Origin: Citrus sinensis
Taxonomy: Eukaryota; Streptophyta; Magnoliopsida; Sapindales; Rutaceae
Reading direction: 5' to 3'
NCBI RefSeq assembly: GCF_022201045.2
Contig: NC_068557.1
Location: 27,567,501-27,631,500 of the forward strand
DNA: 64,000 nt
Part shown: in pieces, positions 47,788 through 61,157 of the stretch
Layout: each line of letters starts with the position of its first letter
How positions within the stretch are numbered: position 1 is the stretch's first letter
Program-made: the position numbers and the translations under genes
Notes under the pieces: generated by a model
Database searches by the model: none
What the model was told of the DNA's origin: nothing
What the model saw: only the letters and a program-made list of their open reading frames with translations

Positions 47788-48407
47788 GGTGGCGTTTGTT
47801 TTTTTGTCTGAAATCTGAATAGATTTGAATTAGTCTGAATTCTGAATAGGTCTGAATGTCTGAATCTGAATAATATGTTTGTTTTTTCGACTGAATCTCG
47901 AAAAAAAAAGTATTAAGTTGTTTTTTTTTTCAACTTAAAAGGCTGAAAATATGTACTTTTACATTTGTATCCTTATTAAATTTGAATGTCAAATAAATAA
48001 TATATTAAATACCATAATATTTTAACATTTATAAGTAAAACTATATTCAAGTGAATACATAATTATTTTAGAATTTTAATATATAAAATACCATAAATTT
48101 CAAATTTTATCATATATAATATAAGAAAGAAAAAACATGGATGTTTTTATGTGGGGTAAATATCTATAGGTGAGTTTTGGGATAGACATGAAAAATAAAT
48201 TATAAAACAGGGATATTTTTGACATTAGCAAGTAATTGACTTAATTCAGATCTCTCCATTAAGTAAAAAGCCAAAAAAATTAGCTTATTTTATTAAGTCA
48301 AAATTATGTAAAAAGTCTCATTAAGTTATAAAAACAAACGCTTCTAATTAACTTAATTAATTAAGTTAAGTCACTTTAAGTCATTAAGTTAAAAAACAAA
48401 CGCCACC
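47788..48407. mobile_element. PIF/Harbinger (Tourist-like) MITE
   Basis: 620 bp with ends GGTGGCGTTTGTTTTTT and AAAAAACAAACGCCACC, directly flanked by TTA on both sides (47785-47787, 48408-48410). A 3-bp TTA duplication is typical of PIF/Harbinger. It contains repeated TCTGAAT words near the left end and TTAAGT words near the right. No transposase frame. Confidence 0.7.
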
Positions 48408-48410
48408 TTA

Positions 48411-48541
48411 GTGTAGAAAAATACAAGAGAAAGACGAGAGAAACAATAAAGAAATTGGTAGAGAGAGAATGAGTGGATAGAGAGAGATAGTAAAATTCTC
48501 TCGTTTTTTTCTCGTGCTTCTCTCTCTCTAGCACTACTCTA
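48411..48541 (-). mobile_element. Small MITE, copy 2 of the AGAGAG-type family
   Basis: Read on the minus strand it matches the element at 24312-24429: AGTGCTAGAGAGAGAG, then GAGAGAATTTTACTATCTCT, then an inverted end. It abuts the Tourist-like element. Confidence 0.6.
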
Positions 48542-49393
48542 ATTTTTTTTTAGGCTTCAAACAAAGCCTTCTTTATAAGTGAAAGTGGGAGCCTTTTTCA
48601 GTTTTGGCTTATGAATAGTAGCTCTGTTTTCTATATTAATAAATATTAAAAACAGGGGTGTAATCCAATGCACGGTTAAAATTGTAAATGGAAAAAAAAA
48701 ATAGTAATAATTCTAGCTAGAAATTGCTAATAGCAAAAGAAGGGAAAAAAATACAAAGACACACTCAAAAAATTTGATATTTGAGTAAATCAAAACTGAA
48801 GTGAAAGAAAAAAATAAAAAACAAAAGAAAAATTAATTTTGTCCACCTCCCTTTAAATCAACAAATCTTATAACCAATTCAAATTTATGGTTTCTCTAAT
48901 ATGATTTTTCAAAATAAATGCACATGTATTATAAAATCATTTACTTGTTGTATGGATGATATAGTACCTATAATATATTCAAAAATTTATTGTCAAATAA
49001 AAATGCTTGTTACTTCTTTGTCATTGGCAAATGTGTCACTACATAACCACTTATTGAATTACACTCGATCAACATTATGACATGATGCTATATATATATA
49101 TATGAGTGCTCTTAGTGCATTACTCTTTTGAATTTTTATCCTCAACTTCTTGCCACTGTGTGTTTTTGTGGCAATATATTCGAGTAAACAAGAGAAAACA
49201 CCATCGTTTAGTTGTATAATAATTGTGAACAAGATAAAATTCATTGACTCTGCTGAAACAATTTAAACGAATGAAACAATAAATGATTTACTCCAGAAAG
49301 CTGGAATTAAAGGAATTTAAAACAAACGCGTGAATACATGATTTAATTTAGTTAATGTTAACATGAGAGACTCTTGCTTAAGGATTATAATGT
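48542..49393. other. Intergenic, 3' flank of BBE-like 4
   Basis: AT-rich spacer with a short (TA)n at about 49089-49101. No coding or repeat structure recognised. Confidence 0.4.
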
Positions 49394-51022
49394 CTAATCG
49401 TCTTTTTGCTTCCTCCAAGACGAAAGTGACGGGATGCTTTGTTCATTTCTAAAGAAATTATGAGGATCAACCATTGTCTTCACAACAACCAACCTGTCAA
49501 AATTATTCCTGAAATATTTTCTGCCCCAAATGCTAGCTTGTTTATAGCTAGTGTAGCCTCGTATTTTATTTGCTCCAATATCAATATCCCTGTAATTTAT
49601 ATATGAAGCACGAGGGTTTTTGGACACAAATGGAGTCAAGAAACTATGAAGTTTTCTGATCCAATTGATGCGCCTTTCGGCTGTTTCACTCCCTTCTTCG
49701 TACCAATATACCACTGGGCTCATTTTGTATATGTTACCAGCTCTATGAGGGAAAGGAATTGCTGACTCTGGAATCTCACTCATTTTCCCACCATATGGAA
49801 CCAACATTATCTCAGCATTCCCGCCCTCTTTTTCGTTGAACAATTCGAATATTCCTTCAAATGCAATTTCAGGCATAGGCTCTCTTACATAGTCAGATTT
49901 TGCTTTGTAAAACCTCTTGGTGACAGGACTCCTGTTGAGCAAAACGTCCAAGGATGCCTCAATTGGGAAGCGTGCGTGGTGGAGCACAGCTCTAACCCAG
50001 CTAGTCTCAGTGCATTCTTTTTCCACTAAACCAAGTTCAGGGAAACTCTTCTGCATCAATGGAATGACTCCATCGACTCCTCCAAGAAATACAGATTCGA
50101 ATGAAGCGATCACCGTCCTGTTTCCTCCCGTACTTGCATTCACACTGCTAAGAAATACCCCAGTGATTAAATCTTCATCAAACTTATCAGCAACGAACTG
50201 CCATCTGTGGACAAGCCGGGTTAAATTTTGTTTCAAACTTCGGCGGGAGCTGCATACTGTGACAGTTGATGGAACAGTAACCAACTCTACTTTCCAAGCA
50301 ACGATGACTCCAAAGCTAGCTCCGCCGCCTCCGCGGATGGCCCAAAACAGATCTTCTCCCATTGATTTTCTATCTAGTAATCTTCCCTTAACGTCGACCA
50401 AGTGAGCATCAACTACATGATCAGCAGCAAGACCATATTTCCTTAACAATATACCATATCCTCCGCCGCTAAAATGTCCACCGACACCCACTGAAGGGCA
50501 AACTCCAGCCGGAAAGCCAAGAGTGCCACTCGTGTCAGCGATCTTGTGGTAAAGTTCGCCAATGGTTGCTCCTGCTTGAATCCATGCTGTTGTCTTCTCT
50601 ACATCTATACTAATTGACCGGAGATTTATTAAATCTATGACGACATAGGGCACATGGGATATATAAGAAAGGCCCTCATAATCATGACCCCCGCTTCGAA
50701 CCCTAACTTGCATTCCATGCAATTGGGAACAAAAAATGACTGATTGAATGTGGGATACTTGCAATGGTTTGACAATGACTTGAGGTTTCGGGGTGGCTGC
50801 TGTTAAGAACCTTCGGTTTTGTATGGTGAAATCCAAGATGGATGAATACGAAGAGTTGTTTTGGGTGTAAATCACTTTAGAAATGGAGGTGGTGGAGTTG
50901 TCAGAATTTTGCAAAAGGCATTGGAGAAAATTCTCTTGAGCATCAGCCGAAGCTATTGAATGAAGTGACATTAGAAGAGCAAAAGCAAATGGGAGGAGTG
51001 AAGAGCTTGGAGTAGTCTTCAT
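49394..51022 (-). CDS. BBE-like FAD oxidoreductase 4 (intact)
   Basis: Secreted BBE-like flavoprotein, 542 aa, one exon. Signal peptide about 1-27 (LLPFAFALLMSLHSIASA). FAD anchors His113 and Cys175 (GVCPSVGVGGH), gatekeeper Val178, catalytic-site Tyr115 and Tyr189, Lys433, and NYRDIDIG near the C-terminus. The glutamine that pairs with the Lys in copies 1 and 2 is Ser435 here, an intermediate active site between the monolignol-like copies and copy 3. By sequence it is closest to copies 3, 5 and 6 (shared RKYGLAAD and SSWRK-type tails), so these four form the younger branch of the array. The C-terminus ends SLSSWRKQKDD. Confidence 0.93.
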   Translation of the reverse strand: MKTTPSSSLLPFAFALLMSLHSIASADAQENFLQCLLQNSDNSTTSISKVIYTQNNSSYSSILDFTIQNRRFLTAATPKPQVIVKPLQVSHIQSVIFCSQLHGMQVRVRSGGHDYEGLSYISHVPYVVIDLINLRSISIDVEKTTAWIQAGATIGELYHKIADTSGTLGFPAGVCPSVGVGGHFSGGGYGILLRKYGLAADHVVDAHLVDVKGRLLDRKSMGEDLFWAIRGGGGASFGVIVAWKVELVTVPSTVTVCSSRRSLKQNLTRLVHRWQFVADKFDEDLITGVFLSSVNASTGGNRTVIASFESVFLGGVDGVIPLMQKSFPELGLVEKECTETSWVRAVLHHARFPIEASLDVLLNRSPVTKRFYKAKSDYVREPMPEIAFEGIFELFNEKEGGNAEIMLVPYGGKMSEIPESAIPFPHRAGNIYKMSPVVYWYEEGSETAERRINWIRKLHSFLTPFVSKNPRASYINYRDIDIGANKIRGYTSYKQASIWGRKYFRNNFDRLVVVKTMVDPHNFFRNEQSIPSLSSWRKQKDD

Positions 51023-51072
51023 TTTTGTTCAATGTAATTAGTTTGGTACTTGAAAACCCAAAAGAGACCCCT

Positions 51073-51080
51073 TATTTATA
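51073..51080 (-). promoter_or_regulatory. TATA box of BBE-like 4
   Basis: TATAAATA on the minus strand, 51 bases before the ATG, the same spacing as in BBE-like 3. Confidence 0.55.
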
Positions 51081-52203
51081 CATATCTCATCGACAGGCTG
51101 GCCGGCTAACTCTTCTGCGCGTCTGAAGAAAGTTCAAGTACTGGATTGTCCATTGCCATTAATCTCAACAAGAAATTAATGAACGGCAAAATAAGATATC
51201 GGAAGATGTATTTAGCTTAATTCTTTGACCGAGTAAATTTTTCTTCTTAATAAATTTTCCGATTCGTTTTCCTAGACAATGACTTGTAGTACCATATGTT
51301 GCCTTGCCAGTTTACGGTATTTGTCTAAATCTATCATGTAACTTGTATTAGGTAGTTCATGACGTTGATTCTTTCCCTTCGATTGATTATTATTATTGTG
51401 TCGTAACCATTATTCAATATTCATCTAATTGAATGTTTGTTTGTTTGCGGTAGCCCAACTTCACATCATAACTATACCGTGTATGGACAGTTGGCCTTGC
51501 GGATATTACAATGATGAAACTTTGAATGAGTTGAAACATTCAACAAAATTGAAATTAAATGACACCGAAGCCAAAGGGGAGAGGATAAAATGAAAGTCCT
51601 CGAGTAATTTACATACGTCAGAAATGACTAATTCTCGTTTCTTTGTGCAGGCCAAACTTCAAGATTATAATGCGGCTAGCTACGGATTTAATGGCTAACT
51701 CTGTTCTTCAATTGTCATGCTTCACGTAATAAGAGGATAAGCCTGAAATTCTTGAGCATTGAACCTGAAAGTTTTCAATCAATGAATACTACCTAAAACC
51801 ATAAGCATGAAACCTTCAACAAATACCATCATGTGTGAACTGATTGACATGAAACTCCTTAACATGGAACCTTCAACAAATACTATCATCTCCTCTGTTT
51901 TATTGAATTAAACCTTCTCTGTTTTGGTTTTAGCAATAAAATATTTTTTGCAATCTTTAAACTAATATGTTATACAATTTGAGTAATGCAATAACTCCAT
52001 TATTCACAGAACACAGACATCATTTGACATAACGATTAACAAGCTGCAATGGGAAGATTTTTTTTACTCCTGGAATGAGTAAGATTACTCCAAAGATTGA
52101 AAAGAAACCAAACAAGCAGAAATTTATTTATTTTTTATATATTTATTTATTTATCAGATACTTTACAGTGTCTGAGAATAAAAATGTATGCACCATTCTT
52201 CTT
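51081..52203. other. Intergenic between BBE-like 4 and pseudogene 5
   Basis: Upstream region of BBE-like 4. A short imperfect direct repeat (AACCTTCAACAAATAC) occurs near 51811 and 51870. Nothing else recognised. Confidence 0.4.
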
Positions 52204-53524
52204 CTACCATGGCAAGTGTGGCGTCACGCTTTGTTCATTCTTAAAGAAACTACTAGGATCTACCAATGCCTTTATATGAACCAACCTGTTAAAATTATTC
52301 TTGAAGTGTTAAACACCCCAAATGCTAGCTTGTTTGTAGTTTGTGGTGTAACCTTCGTTATTCATACCTATGTCAAGATCCTTGTAATTGATATATGCTT
52401 CTCGAGAATCCTTAGAAACATAAGGAGTCAGGTAAGAGTACAATTCTCTGATCCAATTAATGTGCCTTTGAGAAGCTTCAATTCCTTCCTCTGCCCATAC
52501 CACTAAGTGCTCAATTTGGCAAATGTTACCAGCTCTATGTCGAAATGGAATTTTGGACTCCGAAATCTCACTCATTTTCCCACTATAAGGAACCAAAAAT
52601 AATTGAGTCGTCTCTCCTTCTTCTTCTTAGAACCTTTCATATATCCCTTCCAATGCAACTTCGCGAATAGGTAACCTCACGTAATCAGATTCACTTTCAA
52701 GAACCCTTCGAGGATAGTGGTCCTTTCAAGTAACACATCCCGGGATTCTCTCTTTTGGAATCCGGCAAAGCAGAGAACAGACTTAATCCAGCTCAATTCT
52801 ATACAGTCTTGTTTCACTAAACCAAGCACATGGAAGCTCTGGTCCATCAATGGAAGAAGCCTGTCAACCCCACCAAGAAACAAGCCTGAGAAGAGAGCCT
52901 GCATCGTTCTTTTTCCTTTTGCTGTTGCATCCACTAGTCTTCTTAAGAATATTCTGAGGATTAAATCTTCATCAAGTTTGTCAGCAATGTATTGCCATTT
53001 GTTAAGAATCTTAGTTTCATTTTGTTTCAGGGTTGGACAGTGAATACAGTCACCGTTTGCGGAACGGTTACTAGCTTTATCTTCCAAGCTATGATGACCC
53101 CAAAGCTAGCACCCCCACCTACCAGGATGGCCCAAAATAGATCTTCTCCCATTGATTCCCTATCTAAAAATCTACCTTCAACGTCAATTAAGTGAGCATC
53201 GACAACATGATCAGCAGCAAGGCCGTATTTCCGCAATAACAAGCCGTATCCTCTACCGCTAAAATGTCCATCAACACCCACGGAATGGCAAATTCCAGCT
53301 AGAAAAGCTAGAATTTTGCTTTTCTCAGCAATTTTATAGTAGAGTTGGCCTATGGTTGCACTTGATTGGACGCATGCAATTTCATTTTCTACATCAACAT
53401 TGATTGAGCTGAGGTTTATCAAATCAATAATGATTAATGGGACATTGGAAACATATGATACACCCTCAAAGTAATGGCCACCACCTCGAACTCTAATTTC
53501 CAAGCCATGTTTCTGGGAATATAT
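52204..53524 (-). pseudogene. BBE-like pseudogene 5, 5'-truncated
   Basis: Remains of a BBE-like gene lacking the signal peptide and first 100 or so residues. Homology begins at SQKHGLEIRVRGGGH and runs to the family C-terminus near 52204. It falls into three reading frames, with frameshifts near 53040 and 52690 and in-frame stops near 52628 and 52310. Within the remnant, GGHDY reads GGHYF and the CPSVG box reads CHSVG. The truncation point at about 53525 coincides with the start of an LTR-like fragment, which suggests that an insertion removed the 5' end. It is closest to BBE-like 3 and 4 (WIRELYSYLTPYVSK). Confidence 0.9.
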
Positions 53525-53640
53525 TGTGATATAGAAGTTAATCACTTCTACAACCTTAAGGGAGTTACGACCAGCAAGGGGGAACTTAGATTTCTAAAAG
53601 TTAAGAACAAGGATCGCTAGGTGGGAATTAAAGCCCCCTC
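53525..53640 (+). mobile_element. LTR-like fossil fragment at the pseudogene 5 break
   Basis: Begins TGTGATATAGAAGTTAATCA and includes AAGAACAAGGATCGC followed by TAGGTGGGAATT. A diverged inverted copy lies at about 59830-59957. The TG start and the position at a truncation point suggest an LTR end; the family is uncertain. Confidence 0.5.
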
Positions 53641-55838
53641 GAGGTGGGAAATAATTTTTAAATATATATAATAATATTATATTTTTAAATAAAAATAATA
53701 TATAATAATATTATTAATTCTTCATGAATGTAATAATATTATTTTTAACTAAATATAATAATATTATATTTAAATAAGTTTAATAATAATATTATTATTA
53801 ATAAATGTAATTTATAAAACAATATAGTAATATTATGTACATAAATATGATATTATTTATTTTATTTTATTAAATGTAATTATATTAAATTTAATAAAAT
53901 AATGATAAAAAAAGGTTCCACATAGGAGTGGGAATTCCACTCTCCATTTCAAAAAATGAGTGGGACTTATAGAGTGAATCTCGCTTCTCTCTTAAAATAT
54001 ATAAGTAAACACTAGAGTAAGAGAAATACACACCCCTCACCCCACTCCAATAAATAAACGATGTCTCGCTATTTCATTTTTAGGTTCTCCCTCTCTTTCC
54101 TTTGTTTTTTTCTTAAATTTCTCACTTAAATTTAAATAAAGATTCTTTCAAATCTTATTTCGTGTCGGACTTAATAATTGAGAATATTTTTCAATTTTGA
54201 CTTATGAACATATTGTGTCTAGTTAAGCTTTCCCGTTCTTTTCCAATAAATTGAAAATGATGATACTGGATGTAAACAGATTCAAGCTTGAAATTGTAAA
54301 TGTAGAAAAATGGATTTTATTAGGATACTAGAAGTAGAAGGTGCTAATCCACTCATTACCCTACCTAATACCTATGGCTTGATTTGCGACTGTGAGCCTT
54401 GTGGCACTTATCCACTGTACTTACGAGATTGGAAGATTGGGCTTTGATGGGCCTACTCTTTCCGAAATATCAAGGGTTATGTTCTGTATAGTCTAAGAAA
54501 TGAAATTTGATACTCATATTATCAGTAGTTGAAGACGAAAAAGAGCTTATTGGTAAGGGTAGTTTTGAAAGTAAAGGAAATTAATTAAAAAGTAGAGACT
54601 GATGAGAAAAATGAAAGCGGGTCAAAATATCATTAGTCGTTTTGTCTTTTGTGCATTTCAATGGATCTCCAATTCCGTTCAATTTTGTGTTGAGATTAAA
54701 ATAATTTGCAGTAAAGCATTCAGAGTTTTCATTCTTCCTTCCTTCGATGGATTGGATGAGTTTGTTGTCTTCTGTTCAATTCATATTATGATGTTCAGAT
54801 ATTTTGACGTTTAAATTCATCGTGGACTCTGATTTCCGGGTGGTGATTGTAAATTATTATTATCTTTTCTCGTAGTATTTCGTTTCTAAATTTAGACATA
54901 TTAGCAGCTTAATTGTGAACAACTCTTTCCGAAAGTGAGTTAAACTATCCAATGTTCATAAGAACTTAATTAATGAAAGTTCGTAAACATTAAATTAGGC
55001 TTCTGTTCAGACTCAAGTTCAGACTCAATTGAAAAAATAAAGAAAAAAGTCAAAATGTTAACTGAACTAAACCTATCTGAAATTCATCGCAAGTAATTAA
55101 TAGATCGGCACATTCTGCTTATCACTAAGTTCAGCATATTCTTTTACTCATCCCACAAACCAAGACAAATTAATGATTCTCCTAATTCTCATTCCACGAA
55201 CTAAACCAAGTCAAATGATGTTACATCAATTTAGGAATTGTACTGGTTAGGCCCTTATTATCAGATATATTAGAAGTACAGAAATCTGATTCAAAACTTT
55301 GATCCAAAATTAAATAAAGTTTCAGGTCAGACACCCTAAAAAATATGTTAACCAAAAATTCAACTGAATTAAACCTATAGTAATGACTAAGCCAGAGTTT
55401 TGCAAAGTCATAGGCTCTCATGCTTGGATGATTAAAAATATATCAAAATAACGATAGAAAAGTCAGAAAGGAAGTTTCGTCGAAATATATATATAAATTC
55501 TAATATTTGAGTTTTAACTTAATTTTTAATTGTTGTGACACTCATTTATTAGATGCTGAATTTATAACTTACAAATTATTTATTAAACTATTCTATCGTT
55601 TATAAGATAAATCACATTAGTTGCAAATAAGTTAGTACTCAAATATTAGGATACCTTACAAAAACAAGCACAAATATTATTTAAAAAGTTATCCATGCCA
55701 GGATTATTCAATTAATTCCGATTGCAACATCTGAACCGTCATTAAGTATATAATAACTCCTGTAAGCAATGATTTCATACTACCATAAATAAGGTTGTCT
55801 TTGTGCACTCTTACGCAGAAAAACATCGACAAATTAAA
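53641..55838. other. Intergenic, AT-rich
   Basis: The segment 53650-53910 is almost pure A/T, with many TAATAATATTAT words. The rest is unassigned. A TATA-like CATAAATA at 55784-55791 lies upstream of BBE-like 6. Confidence 0.45.
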
Positions 55839-57492
<1,654 letters not shown>

Positions 57493-59258
57493 AATTTGTT
57501 CTCGTTAGCATTTAGTTATGAATCAGACATGATAAACTAAAAGTGTTCTGGTATACACGTCACACGTGTATTGATAAATAAATTTTACTTTTTGTAATGG
57601 TATATTCAGCATAAATCTATATGTTTTATTATGAATAAATTATTATTTTTTTCTCTTATTATTTGTATCTCTGCCAAAATTATTAACTAAGATTAATGAA
57701 TGTAGCAGTAGGAGATCTCATGGCATTTAGGAAATCTTGGAGGTAACTGGTAATGAAGCTTAATATATATAGTGGATCATCTGATAAATTTTCCTTTTTG
57801 CATTATGCACGTCTCATCAACCAACAAAGTAAAAAAACAAAAAAAAAATGTAAGAAAAGAAATCCAACAGGGAGGCATATGTGCTCAATTCGAACTCGAT
57901 TTCGAAAGGGGCCCATATATCAAGATGCTAAAACAACTGATAGTGTGAGGAGTAAAGGCCGTAATTGGGGACATCTAAGCATTTCTGAAAATCTTGGGGG
58001 CAATGGATATTTAAGCTAACAACTAGAGGGGCATCTGATAATTTCATCCTTAACGCCACTCTTGAGCAACGGAGTTTTTGGCAATGCCGTTGAACAAAAA
58101 TGTCATTTCCTGTATATGCGTTGTTGAATTGCCAACTGATTTGACGCGTTCAATTGTGGAACAGTTGACTTCCCTGGCACATGGAATTGAGTGGCACGTA
58201 ACTGCTGGAAAAGAAAAAGGAAATTGAAAGGAAGAGGGAAGTGTTATCGAGTTTGATCCCACTAAACATACTATTTGGAAAGGGTAAAGAGTCTTAATTG
58301 TGATTATATTTCGAATTCGAATTAGTCAGGGCTCAATACGATCGCCGGAAATCGGATGGTTTAAAAAAAAAAAAAAGTATCTTTAAAGAAAAATATCATC
58401 AAAATGTGACAGAATTTTATCCTTTTATTTAATCTGAGGATTTTTTTTTAAATAAAGTGAAATCATTAAAGTAAAATCGCACCGGTATCTTATATAATAA
58501 ATTCTAAAATAAGTGATGATAATAAATTCAAAAGGACTACATTAGAATTAGATGGTAAAATAATAAAAGATTAAATAATTATCAGCCTACATTATGTTAT
58601 CTTTGATTTTTCAAAAAATCAGCAAATATCGAATAAAGACCATGCAAGTTTAAGCTTTCTATTGAATAGTATCTGTCACGGTCCACTTTCGATGCTTAGA
58701 GATGACAATAAATAAATAAAAATGGGATTTTCTTCATATGCAAGATAAGGTTCAATGCTTCATCATGCACTACCATTGACATTTGTTCAATTTTGCATAA
58801 GATATCATCTTTAATAATATAAATAAGGGAGAAGGTATTTGAACTCACACTATAATACTCAATAAGTTCATGTAATTAATAAATTTATTATTACACTTTA
58901 AAATTTTCTTTTTTACTCTATAAACCCACTTAAATTTCTAATATATCCTAATAAATATTTTTAACTTCTTTTATGTTTCCTATAATAGATTTCTTAACAA
59001 ATCCTCTTTTTTTGCAATGAATTTTTCTTTTTCTTAAGTGAACTGTTATTTTTATCATGAAATGCTGTATACAAAGACTTGAGGAAGAATACTTCACAAT
59101 TCACATGTAATTAAACTAATTATATTTGAATTATATTGAACAATATGATTAAAAATGAGTTTGTAATCTTTAGATCCTTCTGAATAAAATTTTTCTGAAT
59201 AAAAATATTCAATGGAAAACTCAAAAAGAAACTTCAAAACAACGAATATGGGAGAAGT
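57493..59258. other. Intergenic, no recognised gene
   Basis: 3' flank of BBE-like 6 and unassigned DNA. The short open frames at 57753-58019 and 58050-58262 show no recognisable domain. Confidence 0.4.
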
Positions 59259-59395
59259 CTATGTTACAGATTCTGTAACATACATCCCCCATTCCATGCA
59301 CTCCACGTGTCCCCCCATGTGGAAACAAAGCAAGCAAATGGCACCCTTGGGGGGCTGGCTAACCTGATCTGTATGTTACAGAATCTGTACCGTAG
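59259..59395. repeat. Foldback sequence, about 137 bp
   Basis: CTATGTTACAGATTCTGTAA on the left pairs with TTACAGAATCTGTACCGTAG on the right. Each arm is itself nearly palindromic (ATGTTACAGA/TCTGTAACAT). C-rich and G-rich segments inside also pair. Probably a small MITE. Confidence 0.55.
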
Positions 59396-59649
59396 CCAGC
59401 TTCACGAATATGATAAAAAGACCAGAGAACAATTGCAGAGAGGAAGTAGAAAAGGTCAAAAAATAAATAAACATTTATTTAACTTTAGAGAGAGAAAAGT
59501 TGTAAAGTATAAATATTGGTTATTTTAGTAATTTAAGTTTGGATATCTTTGTAATAAAAATTTTATTAAAAAACAGGTGTAAAGAATATTACGGTGGTTC
59601 CTTCTATAAATAAATGGCATGGACATGTATGCACCCAAAGAAATAAGCT

Positions 59650-59762
59650 TCCTAACTCTTCAATATTCCCATTACTTGGCTTTTTCCTATCATCATCATT
59701 TCATTGGATAGCTTCGGCAGATCCTACTCATCAATTGTTTTTCAATGCCTTTCTCTATAGTC
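59650..59762 (+). pseudogene. Relic of a BBE-like N-terminus
   Basis: A short stretch translates in one frame to FHWIASADPTHQ and in the next frame to FQCLSL, matching the signal-peptide end and first mature residues (SIASADAQENFLQCLL) of BBE-like 4. It is frameshifted and followed by non-BBE sequence. This is the seventh trace of the family in the window. Confidence 0.6.
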
Positions 59763-59773
59763 GTCTCTGTTGG

Positions 59774-59821
59774 TCATGGTCTTGATCGATAATTTTGACC
59801 AATTCATGGTCTTGATCGATA
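59774..59821 (+). repeat. 18-bp direct repeat
   Basis: TCATGGTCTTGATCGATA occurs at 59774-59791 and 59804-59821, between the BBE relic and the LTR-like fragment. Confidence 0.7.
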
Positions 59822-59829
59822 GTTTCTTA

Positions 59830-59957
59830 TTTCTGCCTAGAAGGATCCTCAATTCCCACTTGGCGATCCTTGTTCTTGGCTTCAAGGAATCCACGTTTTC
59901 CCCTTGGAGATCGTAACTCTTTTGAGGTTGTAAAAGTGACAAACTTCCATATCAACA
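59830..59957 (-). mobile_element. LTR-like fossil fragment, inverted relative of 53525-53640
   Basis: On the minus strand it begins TGTTGATATGGAAGTTTGTC and contains AAGAACAAGGATCGC followed by CAAGTGGGAATT, like the fragment beside pseudogene 5. Both lie next to BBE remnants and in the same sense relative to them. Confidence 0.5.
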
Positions 59958-61157
59958 CAAGCCCTTAGTTTATGATAACCCATTTTGAAATTCAAAGATC
60001 TCTGATTATGAACTACGAATTAAATGTTGTGTTTGGGTTAGATTTTTTTGATAGTGTCTGGAAATATAGTCGAATCCAATCTATTCAGAATTTATTACTG
60101 TCGAGCTGACCTCATAAGTACAACCTGGAGTTTATGTTGGCGGTCTAGTTTACAAGTACGACTTGAGATTTATATGAATGACCTGATTTAAGAATACCAC
60201 CTTAAGCCTCCATGAGTAACCGGGAAACTCACCAGTCTGATCTAAAAGTGAAGTAATTTGACATTAAAATTCATTTGTCTAACCCAAGAATTAGCTCGAC
60301 ATGGAAGATTATTGGTTAAAATAACGTGGCCTAATCTCTAGGAAAGTTGTGTGTCACGATTTATTTAAACAACTTCCAACTGACAACTACTTGCAACTGT
60401 TGAAAAAAATGGGCTTGAAATAAAGAGGCAACTACCCATGATCAGAAGCCTGTTTAAGCTGAAAATGGCAACAGAGGTAGATGTTAGAAAAATCAACCAA
60501 AAATTCTACAAGTCACATATCTAAAAGCATTAACATTCCATACAAGATTTTAACTCCTCCACCGGAAAAAATCCATGATTTTCACTTTTCACGATTCTTC
60601 TTTCTCATTTTTCTTTGTCTTATATACAATTTCTGACTTAAACATTGGAGGGTCTACGTTGGAACCCCACCAACGTATTCTAACTGTATTTTCTGATTGG
60701 TAGGTATATAAAGTTGCGTTCAAACCGATGTTTGAGCTTGGATTCGTGCTGTTATCTCCTAAAGAAAACAAATTCAGCTGTTGAGGTTGTTTTTTGGCAT
60801 CAACATGCGGCCTCATCCAAATTCGAAATTAAAAATTAAAAATCCTATCTCTTGAGACACATGCCATTCCTAGGCTTTTGTTATCCTTTACTGTCTAGCG
60901 CTAAGTCTCTATTTTCTTATATTGTCCAGGTACGCTTCTCTCCTTTCACTCCTTCCTTCATTCCTTTGTTTTACTTACATCCTCTATGGATCCATTTGAA
61001 ACTGAGCTTAATGGATCGGGTAAAAATATCGGTGATTTAGATGCATCATCATGAGTCTCACGCCTCATCCTTCTTCTATTCCTCTATTCTCTACTGCCAC
61101 AATCAACATTGCTGATGATGACGACCAAAACGCTCCTATAGAGGGATTTTCAGCTGC
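59958..61157. other. Intergenic, no recognised feature
   Basis: Unassigned DNA; the short frames within carry no recognisable domain. Confidence 0.4.

Noticed and set aside
49917-50405. A 162-codon open frame on the plus strand over BBE-like 4.
   Set aside because: It is antisense to a well-supported gene with all family motifs. Similar shadows lie opposite the other BBE copies and patellin.
53650-53910. A/T-only palindromic tract that might be an origin or matrix attachment site.
   Set aside because: Low-complexity A/T sequence folds by chance; nothing specific marks an origin.
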